From: Limivivens sp034101475
GTDB taxonomy: Bacteria; Bacillota; Clostridia; Lachnospirales; Lachnospiraceae
Direction: 5' to 3'
Length of the DNA: 64,000 bases
NCBI GenBank assembly: GCA_034101475.1
Contig: JAXEJQ010000007.1
Coordinates: forward strand, 1-64,000
Shown here: positions 16,718 through 24,469 of the stretch, one piece after another
How the letters are laid out: each line of letters opens with the position of its first letter
How positions within the stretch are numbered: the stretch's first letter is position 1
Translations under genes and position numbers: made by a program
The notes under the pieces: generated by a model
What the model saw: only the letters and a program-made list of their open reading frames with translations
Databases searched by the model: none
Told to the model about the DNA's origin: nothing

Positions 16718-17893
16718 TTATCTTCTTCTCAGGAAATCCGGAATCTGGATATCCTGCTCTTTTACTTTGCTTTCCGGTGTCCGCAGCTTACCATAGGTGG
16801 ACGGTGCCGGTTCTGCCGGAGCTGTCCGAAGCTGGGGAGCGGTTCTCTTCTGGAAGGGGCTGACGGTGGAAGTCTTCTCCTGGGCCGGATAACCGTTGAA
16901 CTCCGGCACGATCTTCTTGCCCACTGACGGCTGGGTAGCTGTGGCGCTGTCCAGACCTGTGGCGATTACGGTGATACTTGCTTCATCTGCATATGTATCA
17001 TCATACATCGCACCAAAGATGATGTTTGCGTCATCACCAGCCAGTTCCTGTACATAGCTTGCAGCATCGTTGGCATCCATCAGGGAGATATCTCCGGAAA
17101 TATTGATAATAACGTGAGAAGCGCCCTGGATGGTCGTCTCCAGCAGCGGGCTGGATACTGCCTGCTTTACTGCTTCCATTGCTTTGTCATCGCCCTTGGC
17201 CTGTCCAATACCGATATGAGCGATTCCCTTGTCTGTCATAACGGTCTGTACATCTGCGAAATCCAGGTTAATCAGAGCCGGCATATTGATCAGGTCTGTA
17301 ATGCCCTGTACAGCCTGCTGCAGCACTTCATCCGCTTTCTTCAATGCTTCCGGCATCGTAGTTCTTCTGTCCACGATCTCCAGAAGCTTGTCATTGGGGA
17401 TCACGATCAGGGTATCCACGTTTTCTTTCAGTTTTTCAATCCCTGCAAGAGCATTATTCATGCGTGTCTTGGCTTCGAAGCGGAACGGTTTGGTAACCAC
17501 TCCAACTGTCAGAATACCCATATCTTTTGCGAGTCCTGCAACAACGGGTGCCGCTCCTGTTCCGGTACCGCCGCCCATGCCACAGGTGACAAAGACCATA
17601 TCCGCTCCCTGCATAACCTGCTTCAAGTCCTCTGCGTTCTCCTGGGCAGCCTGCTCACCGATCTGAGGTTTCGCGCCTGCGCCAAGTCCTTTTGTCAGTT
17701 TCTCACCAATCTGAATCGTTGTGGGGGCTTTGCAAAGCTGCAGGGCCTGCTTATCGGTATTCACGCCTACGAACTCCACACCGCCGATTGTTTCATCTAC
17801 CATTCTATTTACAGCATTATTTCCTGCTCCGCCCACACCGATTACAATAATCTTTGCAGCAGACTCAGTCTCGTTTGTCATAATCTCTAACAA
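16718..17893 (-). CDS. ftsZ: Cell division GTPase FtsZ
   Basis: Tubulin homologue that forms the division ring. The tubulin signature GGGTGTGAAPV is near residue 105, and the N-terminal nucleotide site is IGVGGAGNNAVNRM. A variable linker is followed by the conserved C-terminal peptide IPDFLRRR, which binds SepF/other partners. I chose TTG at 17893 (MLEIMTNETES) because AAGGAGG lies eight bases upstream; the ATG at 17881 would be 20 bases from it, and a TTG at 17929 has no site. It has its own promoter. No ftsA is adjacent, unlike Bacillus. Confidence 0.96.
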   Translation of the reverse strand: MLEIMTNETESAAKIIVIGVGGAGNNAVNRMVDETIGGVEFVGVNTDKQALQLCKAPTTIQIGEKLTKGLGAGAKPQIGEQAAQENAEDLKQVMQGADMVFVTCGMGGGTGTGAAPVVAGLAKDMGILTVGVVTKPFRFEAKTRMNNALAGIEKLKENVDTLIVIPNDKLLEIVDRRTTMPEALKKADEVLQQAVQGITDLINMPALINLDFADVQTVMTDKGIAHIGIGQAKGDDKAMEAVKQAVSSPLLETTIQGASHVIINISGDISLMDANDAASYVQELAGDDANIIFGAMYDDTYADEASITVIATGLDSATATQPSVGKKIVPEFNGYPAQEKTSTVSPFQKRTAPQLRTAPAEPAPSTYGKLRTPESKVKEQDIQIPDFLRRR

Positions 17894-17980
17894 GGGTATT
17901 TCCTCCTTCGCCTCTGTATACCATCTCAATTATTTACAGTTTGGGCACAGTACACCCACTATTCTAACCGTATTTCTTAT

Positions 17981-18009
17981 ATAATATAGGGTTTTACAGA
18001 ATTTATCAA
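17981..18009 (-). promoter_or_regulatory. Promoter of ftsZ
   Basis: On the minus strand: -35 TTGATA (18009-18004), a 17-base spacer and -10 TATTAT (17986-17981). This gives ftsZ a leader of about 80 bases. Both boxes match consensus at five of six positions. Confidence 0.7.
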
Positions 18010-18100
18010 GCTTATTTTTGAAATTTCCTCTATATTTTTGGCACATTGCACTCTGCCCCAGCGAAAGGAACTGCAATGCAGCGCGTTTTCTGTTTCATGC

Positions 18101-18122
18101 GTTGCCCGACAGATGAGCCTTC
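18101..18122. repeat. 22-base dispersed repeat, copy 1
   Basis: GTTGCCCGACAGATGAGCC plus TTC, matching the minus strand of 46817-46838 at 21 of 22 bases. It lies in the 320-base region between ftsZ and divIB, which otherwise holds only the ftsZ promoter and no recognisable gene. Confidence 0.55.
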
Positions 18123-18215
18123 CGTCAATTTTCCGTACTTCGTATCTGCTCTTCGCTGCAATCAGTGCTTAATGCGTCCCTCTGAGACGCAGCCCCCCAC
18201 AATCCTGCCCATCAT

Positions 18216-19286
18216 TTAATTGATGTAGGCGCCGGTATACGGATCGATATATCCGTACCCATCCATGATAATTCCGCCGTTCTCATCCGTATAGTTATAC
18301 TGGCTGCAGTTTGGAGTCGTATTGCCCGCAGCATCCGTATAGATCGTATTTCCGTCAGCATCTGTGGAAAAGGTTCCGTCAGACTCCTGATAAGTCCGTC
18401 CGCCCAGCGCCTGAGTTTCCGGCGTATTCGCAGCCTGTCCCGCCTGGTCTGCACCCTCCTCTCCTGCTTCCTGAGTGTTTTCTCCTCCGGCTTCCTCTCC
18501 GCCTTCGCCGCCTTCTGCGCCGGCCAGAGCGAGCTCTTCCTCCTCCTCTCCCTGACGGAAGGTCACAGTCTGGGCAGCCAGAGAATAATTCTGCATATGC
18601 AGATTTCCTGTATTTTCCTCCACTTTGGGATAGATGGATGCCAGAGCAGCAATTTTGTCCTCCAGATTATCGCTTTTCCCCAGAAGGGCCTTGACCTTTC
18701 CGAAGATCAGAATAATCTCATCCGTGGTGGAAAACCGGATTTCATCCGGAATCAGCTGCTCCTGATTCAGTCCGCGGGTCAGTGTCAGAACCGTATCCAG
18801 CATTCCCTCTTCCGTAAACTCCATTGTTTCATAGAGCTCTACCTTTGAAACAGAAAGTCCTGTCAGCAGCGGAACTCCTTCATGAATCTTCTCGGAGGTC
18901 TCCACCACCAGACCATCCTTGTCGAAATAGACATATTTTCCCTGAGCCTGAAGGTATCCCACCTGCGGCTTTTCGTAGACCCGAATCTGAACCTTGAAAG
19001 GATTTTTCAGTTCCACTTCAATAGCGCTTAAAAAAGGCAGCGCCTCCGCCGTCCGTTCTTTATCCTGAAACTTCCAAAGCAGATAAAGGCTGTTTTTGCA
19101 GAGTCCGTCCTGCATCACAGCCTGCTGAATCTGCTTTGCAGTAAAATTTTCATTCCCAATAATTACGACTTCCTGAACCCGAAACAGCCCGAAAACAATC
19201 AGGGCTGCCAGGATCAGAATTCCCGCCAGGATGCCAATGATCAGCTTTCTTCGTTTTCTTCGTCCTCCGTATGTTATCTCTCTCAT
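18216..19286 (-). CDS. divIB: Cell division protein DivIB/FtsQ
   Basis: Bitopic divisome protein linking FtsL and DivIC to septal synthesis. It has 356 residues: a basic cytoplasmic N terminus (GGRRKRRK), one membrane span at about 15-35, a POTRA domain starting FRVQEVVIIGNENFTAKQI (36-105), then the FtsQ-type beta domain to about 250. The last 100 residues are low-complexity and acidic (Glu/Gly/Ala, then Asp/Thr/Tyr-rich), longer than usual and probably disordered outside the cell. ATG 19286. It follows murA by 25 bases in the same operon. Confidence 0.93.
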   Translation of the reverse strand: MREITYGGRRKRRKLIIGILAGILILAALIVFGLFRVQEVVIIGNENFTAKQIQQAVMQDGLCKNSLYLLWKFQDKERTAEALPFLSAIEVELKNPFKVQIRVYEKPQVGYLQAQGKYVYFDKDGLVVETSEKIHEGVPLLTGLSVSKVELYETMEFTEEGMLDTVLTLTRGLNQEQLIPDEIRFSTTDEIILIFGKVKALLGKSDNLEDKIAALASIYPKVEENTGNLHMQNYSLAAQTVTFRQGEEEEELALAGAEGGEGGEEAGGENTQEAGEEGADQAGQAANTPETQALGGRTYQESDGTFSTDADGNTIYTDAAGNTTPNCSQYNYTDENGGIIMDGYGYIDPYTGAYIN

Positions 19287-19310
19287 TTCATCACCTGTAA
19301 TATTCTGTAT

Positions 19311-20573
19311 TTATGATGCCACATCCTGTATTTTCACATCTGCCCCCAGCTCCTGCAGATCCCGGCACAGATCCTCATATCCGCGCTGGATATATTCCAC
19401 ATGCCGGATCCGGGTTACTCCCTCCGCCGCCGTTCCCGCCAGGGCCAGAGCCGCCCCTCCCCGGAGCTCCGAAGCCTCCACCTGTGCCCCATGGAGCCGC
19501 CTGGTTCCCGCAACCACAGCCGTTCTGCCCTCCAGGGCAATCTTCGCTCCCATTTTCCGAAGCTGCGGGGCTGTCTGAAACCGGGATTCAAAAATCCGTT
19601 CCTCCAGTACTGTGACCCCCTGCGCCAGAGCCGCCGCCGTCATCAGAGGCGACTGCAGGTCGGTGGGAAATCCCGGATAAGGGGCCGTGCGGATCTGTCC
19701 CGGACTTTTCCAGGCTCTGGTTCCATCCACCCAAAGCCCGCCTGCTGAAGCCTCAGCCTCCGCTCCCATGAGCCTGGCTGTACGGATAACCTCCTGCATC
19801 GTTTCACACGGGGCCTGTTCCAGGAAAATCCTGCCTCTGGATACAATGGCTCCGAACAGATACGTCCCCGCCACAATGCGGTCCGGCATCAGTACAAACC
19901 GGCTGTCCTGCAGACTTTTCACTCCTTCAATCCGGATTTCTCCCTGCCCTTTCCAGAGAATCCGCGCACCCTTCTCGTTCAGGAACCGGCAGAGCTCCAG
20001 CACCTCCGGTTCCATGGCCGCTCCATAAATCTGCGTGCTGCCCTGCGCCAGCACAGCTCCCAGAATCGCGTTTTCCGTGGCTCCCACGCTGGGAAAGGGA
20101 AACCGGATAACCGTCCCCTCCATGCCGGAGGTTTCGGCACACAGATACCCTTCCTCCTCCGTAATCACCGCGCCCAGCGCTTCCAGGGCTTTCCGATGAA
20201 GATCCACGGGCCGTTTTCCAATGGTACAGCCTCCCGGATAGGGAATTCGGGCTGTTTTCATGCGTCCCAGCAAACTTCCCAGAAAAACCACGGAGGAGCG
20301 CATCCGATGCCCGAGTTCTCCCGGAATCCGACAGCTCTGCAGACAGCTGCTGTCAATTTCCAGCCTGTTTTCTTCAAATCGGACCCGGCAGCCCAGTTCC
20401 TCCAGAATCCGTACAGTCCACCGTACATCCGTAATCTCCGGACAATTATCCACAATCGTCCGGCCCCTGTGTAAAACAGCGCCTGCCAGAATGGGCAGGG
20501 CCGCATTCTTGGAACCCTGTACACGGACTTTGCCGTGAAGGGGTCTCCCGCCTGTCAGTTCCATGCATTCCAA
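19311..20573 (-). CDS. murA: UDP-N-acetylglucosamine 1-carboxyvinyltransferase
   Basis: First committed step of peptidoglycan synthesis, adding enolpyruvate to UDP-GlcNAc. It has 420 residues in two inside-out alpha/beta domains. The substrate lysine is in GSKNAALPILAG (Lys22). The catalytic Cys, target of fosfomycin, is in YPGGCTIGKRPVDLH (about residue 116). The start is uncertain: TTG 20573 is spaced well from GGGGGA, while ATG 20564 lies three codons inside. Finding murA within the ftsW-divIB interval, where Bacillus carries murG and murB, is a notable order. Confidence 0.94.
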   Translation of the reverse strand: MECMELTGGRPLHGKVRVQGSKNAALPILAGAVLHRGRTIVDNCPEITDVRWTVRILEELGCRVRFEENRLEIDSSCLQSCRIPGELGHRMRSSVVFLGSLLGRMKTARIPYPGGCTIGKRPVDLHRKALEALGAVITEEEGYLCAETSGMEGTVIRFPFPSVGATENAILGAVLAQGSTQIYGAAMEPEVLELCRFLNEKGARILWKGQGEIRIEGVKSLQDSRFVLMPDRIVAGTYLFGAIVSRGRIFLEQAPCETMQEVIRTARLMGAEAEASAGGLWVDGTRAWKSPGQIRTAPYPGFPTDLQSPLMTAAALAQGVTVLEERIFESRFQTAPQLRKMGAKIALEGRTAVVAGTRRLHGAQVEASELRGGAALALAGTAAEGVTRIRHVEYIQRGYEDLCRDLQELGADVKIQDVAS

Positions 20574-20649
20574 AGAGATTCCCCCGGACTAACACCTTAT
20601 ATCTCATTATATGCAGATCTTCCGGTTTTGCCACCGGGACTTTCTGTGC

Positions 20650-21735
20650 TCAGATGGGCTTCTGCTGTCTGGAGATACTCAGGGCCAGCCCCATTTCCGC
20701 CATCAGAAAAAGCACAGAGGTTCCCCCGTAGCTGATAAAAGGAAGCGTAATCCCCGTGTTCGGAATGGTGTTTGTGACAACTGCCACATTCAGAATCACC
20801 TGAATCGCAATATGCGCCATAATCCCGGCGGCAGCCAGTGACCCGAACAGATCCGGCGCATGCGTGGAAATCACCATAAAACGCCAGATCAGCACCAGGA
20901 AAACCAGAATCAGCAGAGAGGCCCCTGCCAGCCCCAGCTCCTCACAGATGATGGAAAAAATCATATCATTCTGAGCCTCCGGCACAAATCCCAGCTTCTG
21001 GATGCTGCCCCCAAGCCCTCTGCCAAACAGTCCCCCGGAACCGATGGCATACAGACCCTGGATGGTCTGAAAGCCCTTTTCATAGCTCTCCGGATCCCGC
21101 CAGATGGCAAGACGCTCCAACCGATAAGACTCCATCCCCAGAAAAACTGCAATAAAGCCGACGCCGATCCCTCCCAGCCAGATGAAAGGAAGATAGCGTG
21201 GATTGGATACAAAAACCAGAATCACGCCGATCCCCAGAATAATAATGGCTGTGCTCAGGTTATTCGTCCCCACCAGTCCCACAATGGGCAGAATCAGAGC
21301 CATCACCCGGATCATGGAAAGAATTCCGTTCTTTTTTCCCCCCTGCCTGCTGATCATCCTCGAAAGAAATAAGATCACCGCCAGCTTGGCAAACTCCGCC
21401 GGCTGAAAAGACAGAGGACCCACAGAAAGCCAGCGTTTGGAACCGTTATAGGAATCTCCTGCCACCAGCACCAGAGCAGACAGGACCAGGGACAGAAGAT
21501 ACGCATGAACCGCATACTTTTCAAAGATGTGATAATCCATCCCGGAAATCACCAGCATAGCACCGATTCCCAACACCGTGGCAAAAAGCTGTTTTTTAAA
21601 ATAATAGGCAGGGTCCTGAAATTTCACCTGTCCGTTCCAGGCGCTGGTACTGTAAAGGGTGATCAGGCCAAAAGCAGCCAGAATCATCACCAGTATCATT
21701 AGTGTGATATCCTGCTTTCCAGCCTTCCGGCCCAT
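20650..21735 (-). CDS. ftsW: SEDS family peptidoglycan polymerase FtsW/SpoVE
   Basis: Multi-pass (about 10 segments) glycosyltransferase that polymerises lipid II with a class B PBP. It has 361 residues. SEDS hallmarks are visible: FQPAEFAKLAVILFLSR (residues near 115), GLYAIGSGGLFGRGLG near 230, and the C-terminal NTGITLPFISYGGTSVL. I chose ATG 21735 (GGGGG five bases upstream); an upstream TTG at 21801 adds a non-conserved leader. The place between murD and murA fits FtsW or its sporulation paralogue SpoVE; sequence alone does not separate the two. Confidence 0.92.
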   Translation of the reverse strand: MGRKAGKQDITLMILVMILAAFGLITLYSTSAWNGQVKFQDPAYYFKKQLFATVLGIGAMLVISGMDYHIFEKYAVHAYLLSLVLSALVLVAGDSYNGSKRWLSVGPLSFQPAEFAKLAVILFLSRMISRQGGKKNGILSMIRVMALILPIVGLVGTNNLSTAIIILGIGVILVFVSNPRYLPFIWLGGIGVGFIAVFLGMESYRLERLAIWRDPESYEKGFQTIQGLYAIGSGGLFGRGLGGSIQKLGFVPEAQNDMIFSIICEELGLAGASLLILVFLVLIWRFMVISTHAPDLFGSLAAAGIMAHIAIQVILNVAVVTNTIPNTGITLPFISYGGTSVLFLMAEMGLALSISRQQKPI

Positions 21736-21836
21736 AGCATCCCCCTTTTTCTCCCGGACCCCGAATCGATCGTACTGCCCGGCAAAGAAGCCTTCCTTCA
21801 ATTACTGCCAAAGTCCCGGACAGCAGACATTTCCGT

Positions 21837-23192
21837 TTACAGAGCCCGAACCAGATCCTTGAACATCCTTCCCCGGACTTCATAGTTCGGGAACATTCCC
21901 CAGCTCGCACAGGCCGGCGAGAGGAGAACCGCATCGCCGCTTCTGGCCTTTTCGGCGCTGACCTTCACCGCCTCCTCAAAGGTATCCACCAGAATGATAT
22001 CCGTGAAGCCGCATCTTCTGGCTGTCTCGGCAATCTTTTCCCTGGTCTGGCCCAAAAGTACCAGATACCGCACCTTTCCGTCAAAAGCCCGAATCCATTC
22101 TTCAAAATCAGAGCCCTTGTCATAGCCGCCTCCGATGAGTACCGTAGGACGGTTCATGGCCTGAATGCCCTTGATGGCCGCATCCGGGTTGGTACCCTTG
22201 GAATCATTATAGTATGCCACGCCATTCTTTTCGCATACAAATTCTATCCGGTGCTCCACCGCCACAAAGCGCTTCAGCACACAGCGGATCTCCTCCAGGG
22301 AAATTCCGTAGGAAAGCGCCATTCCCACAGCTGCCATGACATTTTCATGGTTATGACGGCCCAGAATGTTCAGCTCGGAGGTATTGATCACGGAAACGGT
22401 ACGGGTGCCGTCTCCATAAAGGATCTCCTCTCCTTCCATCCAGAGCCCTTTTTCCAGTTTATGCAGGCTGCTGAAAAATAGAACCTGACAGGACAGCCTG
22501 CCACCGAATTCCCGCAGAACGGGATCCTCATAATTCAGAACACAGGTATCCTTCGGCCCCTGGTTTTTCGTGATCAGTTCTTTGACCCGGATATACTCCT
22601 CCATCGTATGATGACGGTTCAGATGATCCGGCGTAATATTCAGAATCGCACTTACGCAGGGCCGGAACCGGTCGATGGTTTCCAGCTGGAAGCTGCTGAT
22701 TTCCGCCACGGTAATGGAAGACTCGTTCATATGCAGAGCCTCCTGGGTGTAAGGTGTCCCGATGTTGCCCACCACAAAGGTATTCTCCTGATGATGCTTC
22801 ATAATTTCGCCCAGCAGGCTGGTAGTGGTGGTTTTTCCATTGGTTCCGGTAATCGCCAGCACGTCTCCGGCTCCGTTCTCATAAGCCAGCTCCACTTCGC
22901 CCCAGATCGGAAGGCCCGCTTCCCGCATGCTGTTCACCAGGGGCAGATCTGTGGGCACCCCCGGACTCAGCACCACCAGAGCCAGCTCTGCCAGTACCTC
23001 CCCGGGCAGCTCTCCCGTAATTACTTCCGCCCGGCTGTCCTGCGGAAGCTTTTTCCTCACATCCTGCTCGGACAGATTTTCATTGCTGTCATACAGCACC
23101 GGAATGGAACCGGTCTTCTCCAGAAGACCTGCCGCTCCGATTCCGCTGATTCCCGTTCCGAATACCAAAACCTTTTTCCCCTTCAGATTCAT
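21837..23192 (-). CDS. murD: UDP-N-acetylmuramoylalanine-D-glutamate ligase
   Basis: Adds D-Glu to UDP-MurNAc-L-Ala in the cytoplasm. It has 451 residues in the three Mur-ligase domains: an N-terminal UDP-binding Rossmann fold (VLVFGTGISGIGAA), the central ATP domain with the P-loop GTNGKTTTTSLLG near residue 115, and a C-terminal domain with YNDSKGTNPDA. I chose ATG 23192 with AGGAGG seven bases upstream; the longer open frame to 23327 overlaps mraY and is not conserved. It follows mraY by 47 bases. Confidence 0.96.
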   Translation of the reverse strand: MNLKGKKVLVFGTGISGIGAAGLLEKTGSIPVLYDSNENLSEQDVRKKLPQDSRAEVITGELPGEVLAELALVVLSPGVPTDLPLVNSMREAGLPIWGEVELAYENGAGDVLAITGTNGKTTTTSLLGEIMKHHQENTFVVGNIGTPYTQEALHMNESSITVAEISSFQLETIDRFRPCVSAILNITPDHLNRHHTMEEYIRVKELITKNQGPKDTCVLNYEDPVLREFGGRLSCQVLFFSSLHKLEKGLWMEGEEILYGDGTRTVSVINTSELNILGRHNHENVMAAVGMALSYGISLEEIRCVLKRFVAVEHRIEFVCEKNGVAYYNDSKGTNPDAAIKGIQAMNRPTVLIGGGYDKGSDFEEWIRAFDGKVRYLVLLGQTREKIAETARRCGFTDIILVDTFEEAVKVSAEKARSGDAVLLSPACASWGMFPNYEVRGRMFKDLVRAL

Positions 23193-23239
23193 TGTCTTTC
23201 CTCCTGTTTTTTCAATACAAAAGCCAAAAGGCCTGATCC

Positions 23240-24205
23240 TTAAGAAAGGAAAACCAGGCCTACAAGACACAACAAAGCAGTAATGACCGTAAAGACAGCC
23301 ACTACCCGGGTTTCTGACCAGCCGCACAGCTCAAAATGGTGATGAATCGGTGCCATTTTGAAAAAGCGTTTCCCGCCGGTCTTTTTAAAATAAGTCACCT
23401 GGATCATAACGGAAAGAACCTCCACCAGGTAAACCAATCCCACAATCAGAATAATCCAGGGCATTTTCAGCATATAGGCGCTGCCTGCCACAAAACCGCC
23501 CAGGGCCAGAGAACCGGTATCTCCCATAAAAACCTGGGCCGGATGAACGTTAAACAGCAGAAAGCCCAGAAGTGCTCCCACCACCGCAGCAGTGATGGGT
23601 TCAATGCCGCCGTTATATGCAATGGAAACGACCGTGAAAAATACAGCTACCATTGTCGTTACACCCGTAGCCAGGCCATCCAGACCATCGGTAAAATTCA
23701 CACCGTTCACCGTACCGATCACCGCAAGATAGACCAGCGGAATGGTAAGAATCTTACAGTCCCAGTATTTTCCGCCGCTGAAAGGAATCAGCATCTGAAG
23801 AAGGCTGTTGTCCCTGACCAGAATATATACCAGAAAAACCGTGGTTACCAGAATCTGCCCCAGCATTTTCTGCTTCGGAAGCAGTCCGTCAGACCTTCTC
23901 AGAACAACCTTCAGATAATCGTCCAGAAATCCGATGATTCCAAAGCCCAGGGTCAGAAACAATACCGGAATGATATTCGGATAGCTTCCAATGAAGAAAA
24001 GGGAGGTCACCAGAACGCTGATCAGAATAATCAGACCGCCCATGGTGGGGGTTCCCGCTTTTTTCAGATGAGACTGGACTCCCTCGGTCCGCTCGGTCTG
24101 TCCGATTTTCAGTTTCCGCAGGAATGGGATCACAAAGGGACTTAAAGCCACGCTGATGGCAAATGCTACCAGCAGGGGGATCAATACTTCTGTACCTAAT
24201 AACAT
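23240..24205 (-). CDS. mraY: Phospho-N-acetylmuramoyl-pentapeptide-transferase
   Basis: Integral membrane enzyme that makes lipid I from undecaprenyl phosphate and UDP-MurNAc-pentapeptide. It has 321 residues and about 10 membrane segments. Signature blocks are GTPTMGGLIIL (residues near 45), GFLDDYLKV with the paired Asp near 98, NFTDGLDGLATG near 170, and PIHHHFELCGW near 290. ATG 24205 has GAGGTG upstream. It is the first gene of a mraY-murD-ftsW-murA-divIB run with its own promoter and a 180-base structured leader. Confidence 0.96.
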   Translation of the reverse strand: MLLGTEVLIPLLVAFAISVALSPFVIPFLRKLKIGQTERTEGVQSHLKKAGTPTMGGLIILISVLVTSLFFIGSYPNIIPVLFLTLGFGIIGFLDDYLKVVLRRSDGLLPKQKMLGQILVTTVFLVYILVRDNSLLQMLIPFSGGKYWDCKILTIPLVYLAVIGTVNGVNFTDGLDGLATGVTTMVAVFFTVVSIAYNGGIEPITAAVVGALLGFLLFNVHPAQVFMGDTGSLALGGFVAGSAYMLKMPWIILIVGLVYLVEVLSVMIQVTYFKKTGGKRFFKMAPIHHHFELCGWSETRVVAVFTVITALLCLVGLVFLS

Positions 24206-24246
24206 GCTGCACCTCGTTTGTTTCATTTTTGTTTTTTTGTCTGTTT

Positions 24247-24408
24247 GTATCTGTTCAGTACCTTCACAGATACGATTCGCAAACCCATGAAAATCGGCTG
24301 CGCCGATGGGGTTTGCTCACACATGATTCACGTTCTTACGGCCTCATCAGCAAGCGATTCGGCCTGTTCTGAACAGTTACGTCTGTTTTCCATTCAGACG
24401 ATGAATAT
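24247..24408 (-). ncRNA. Structured 5' leader of the mraY operon (unassigned RNA element)
   Basis: The predicted transcript from 24402 carries at least four inverted repeats in order: CGTCTG/CAGACG (24400-24380), CTGTTC/GAACAG (24376-24364), a nested pair GCAAACCC with GGGTTTGC enclosing ATCGGC/GCCGAT (24316-24279), and GTATCTGT/ACAGATAC (24273-24247). The last lies 40 bases before mraY. I do not recognise a known riboswitch class. It may be a regulator, an attenuator or an inserted repeat element. Confidence 0.5.
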
Positions 24409-24437
24409 AGTATAATTCTTTTTCACACATTGCGCAA
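24409..24437 (-). promoter_or_regulatory. Promoter of the mraY operon
   Basis: On the minus strand: -35 TTGCGC (24437-24432), a 17-base spacer and -10 TATACT (24414-24409), 33 bases downstream of the spoVD-like stop codon. It implies that mraY and following genes can be transcribed separately from the mraZ promoter. Confidence 0.6.
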
Positions 24438-24469
24438 GTCTATTCAGCGGATGAAAAAAACATTCTGCG

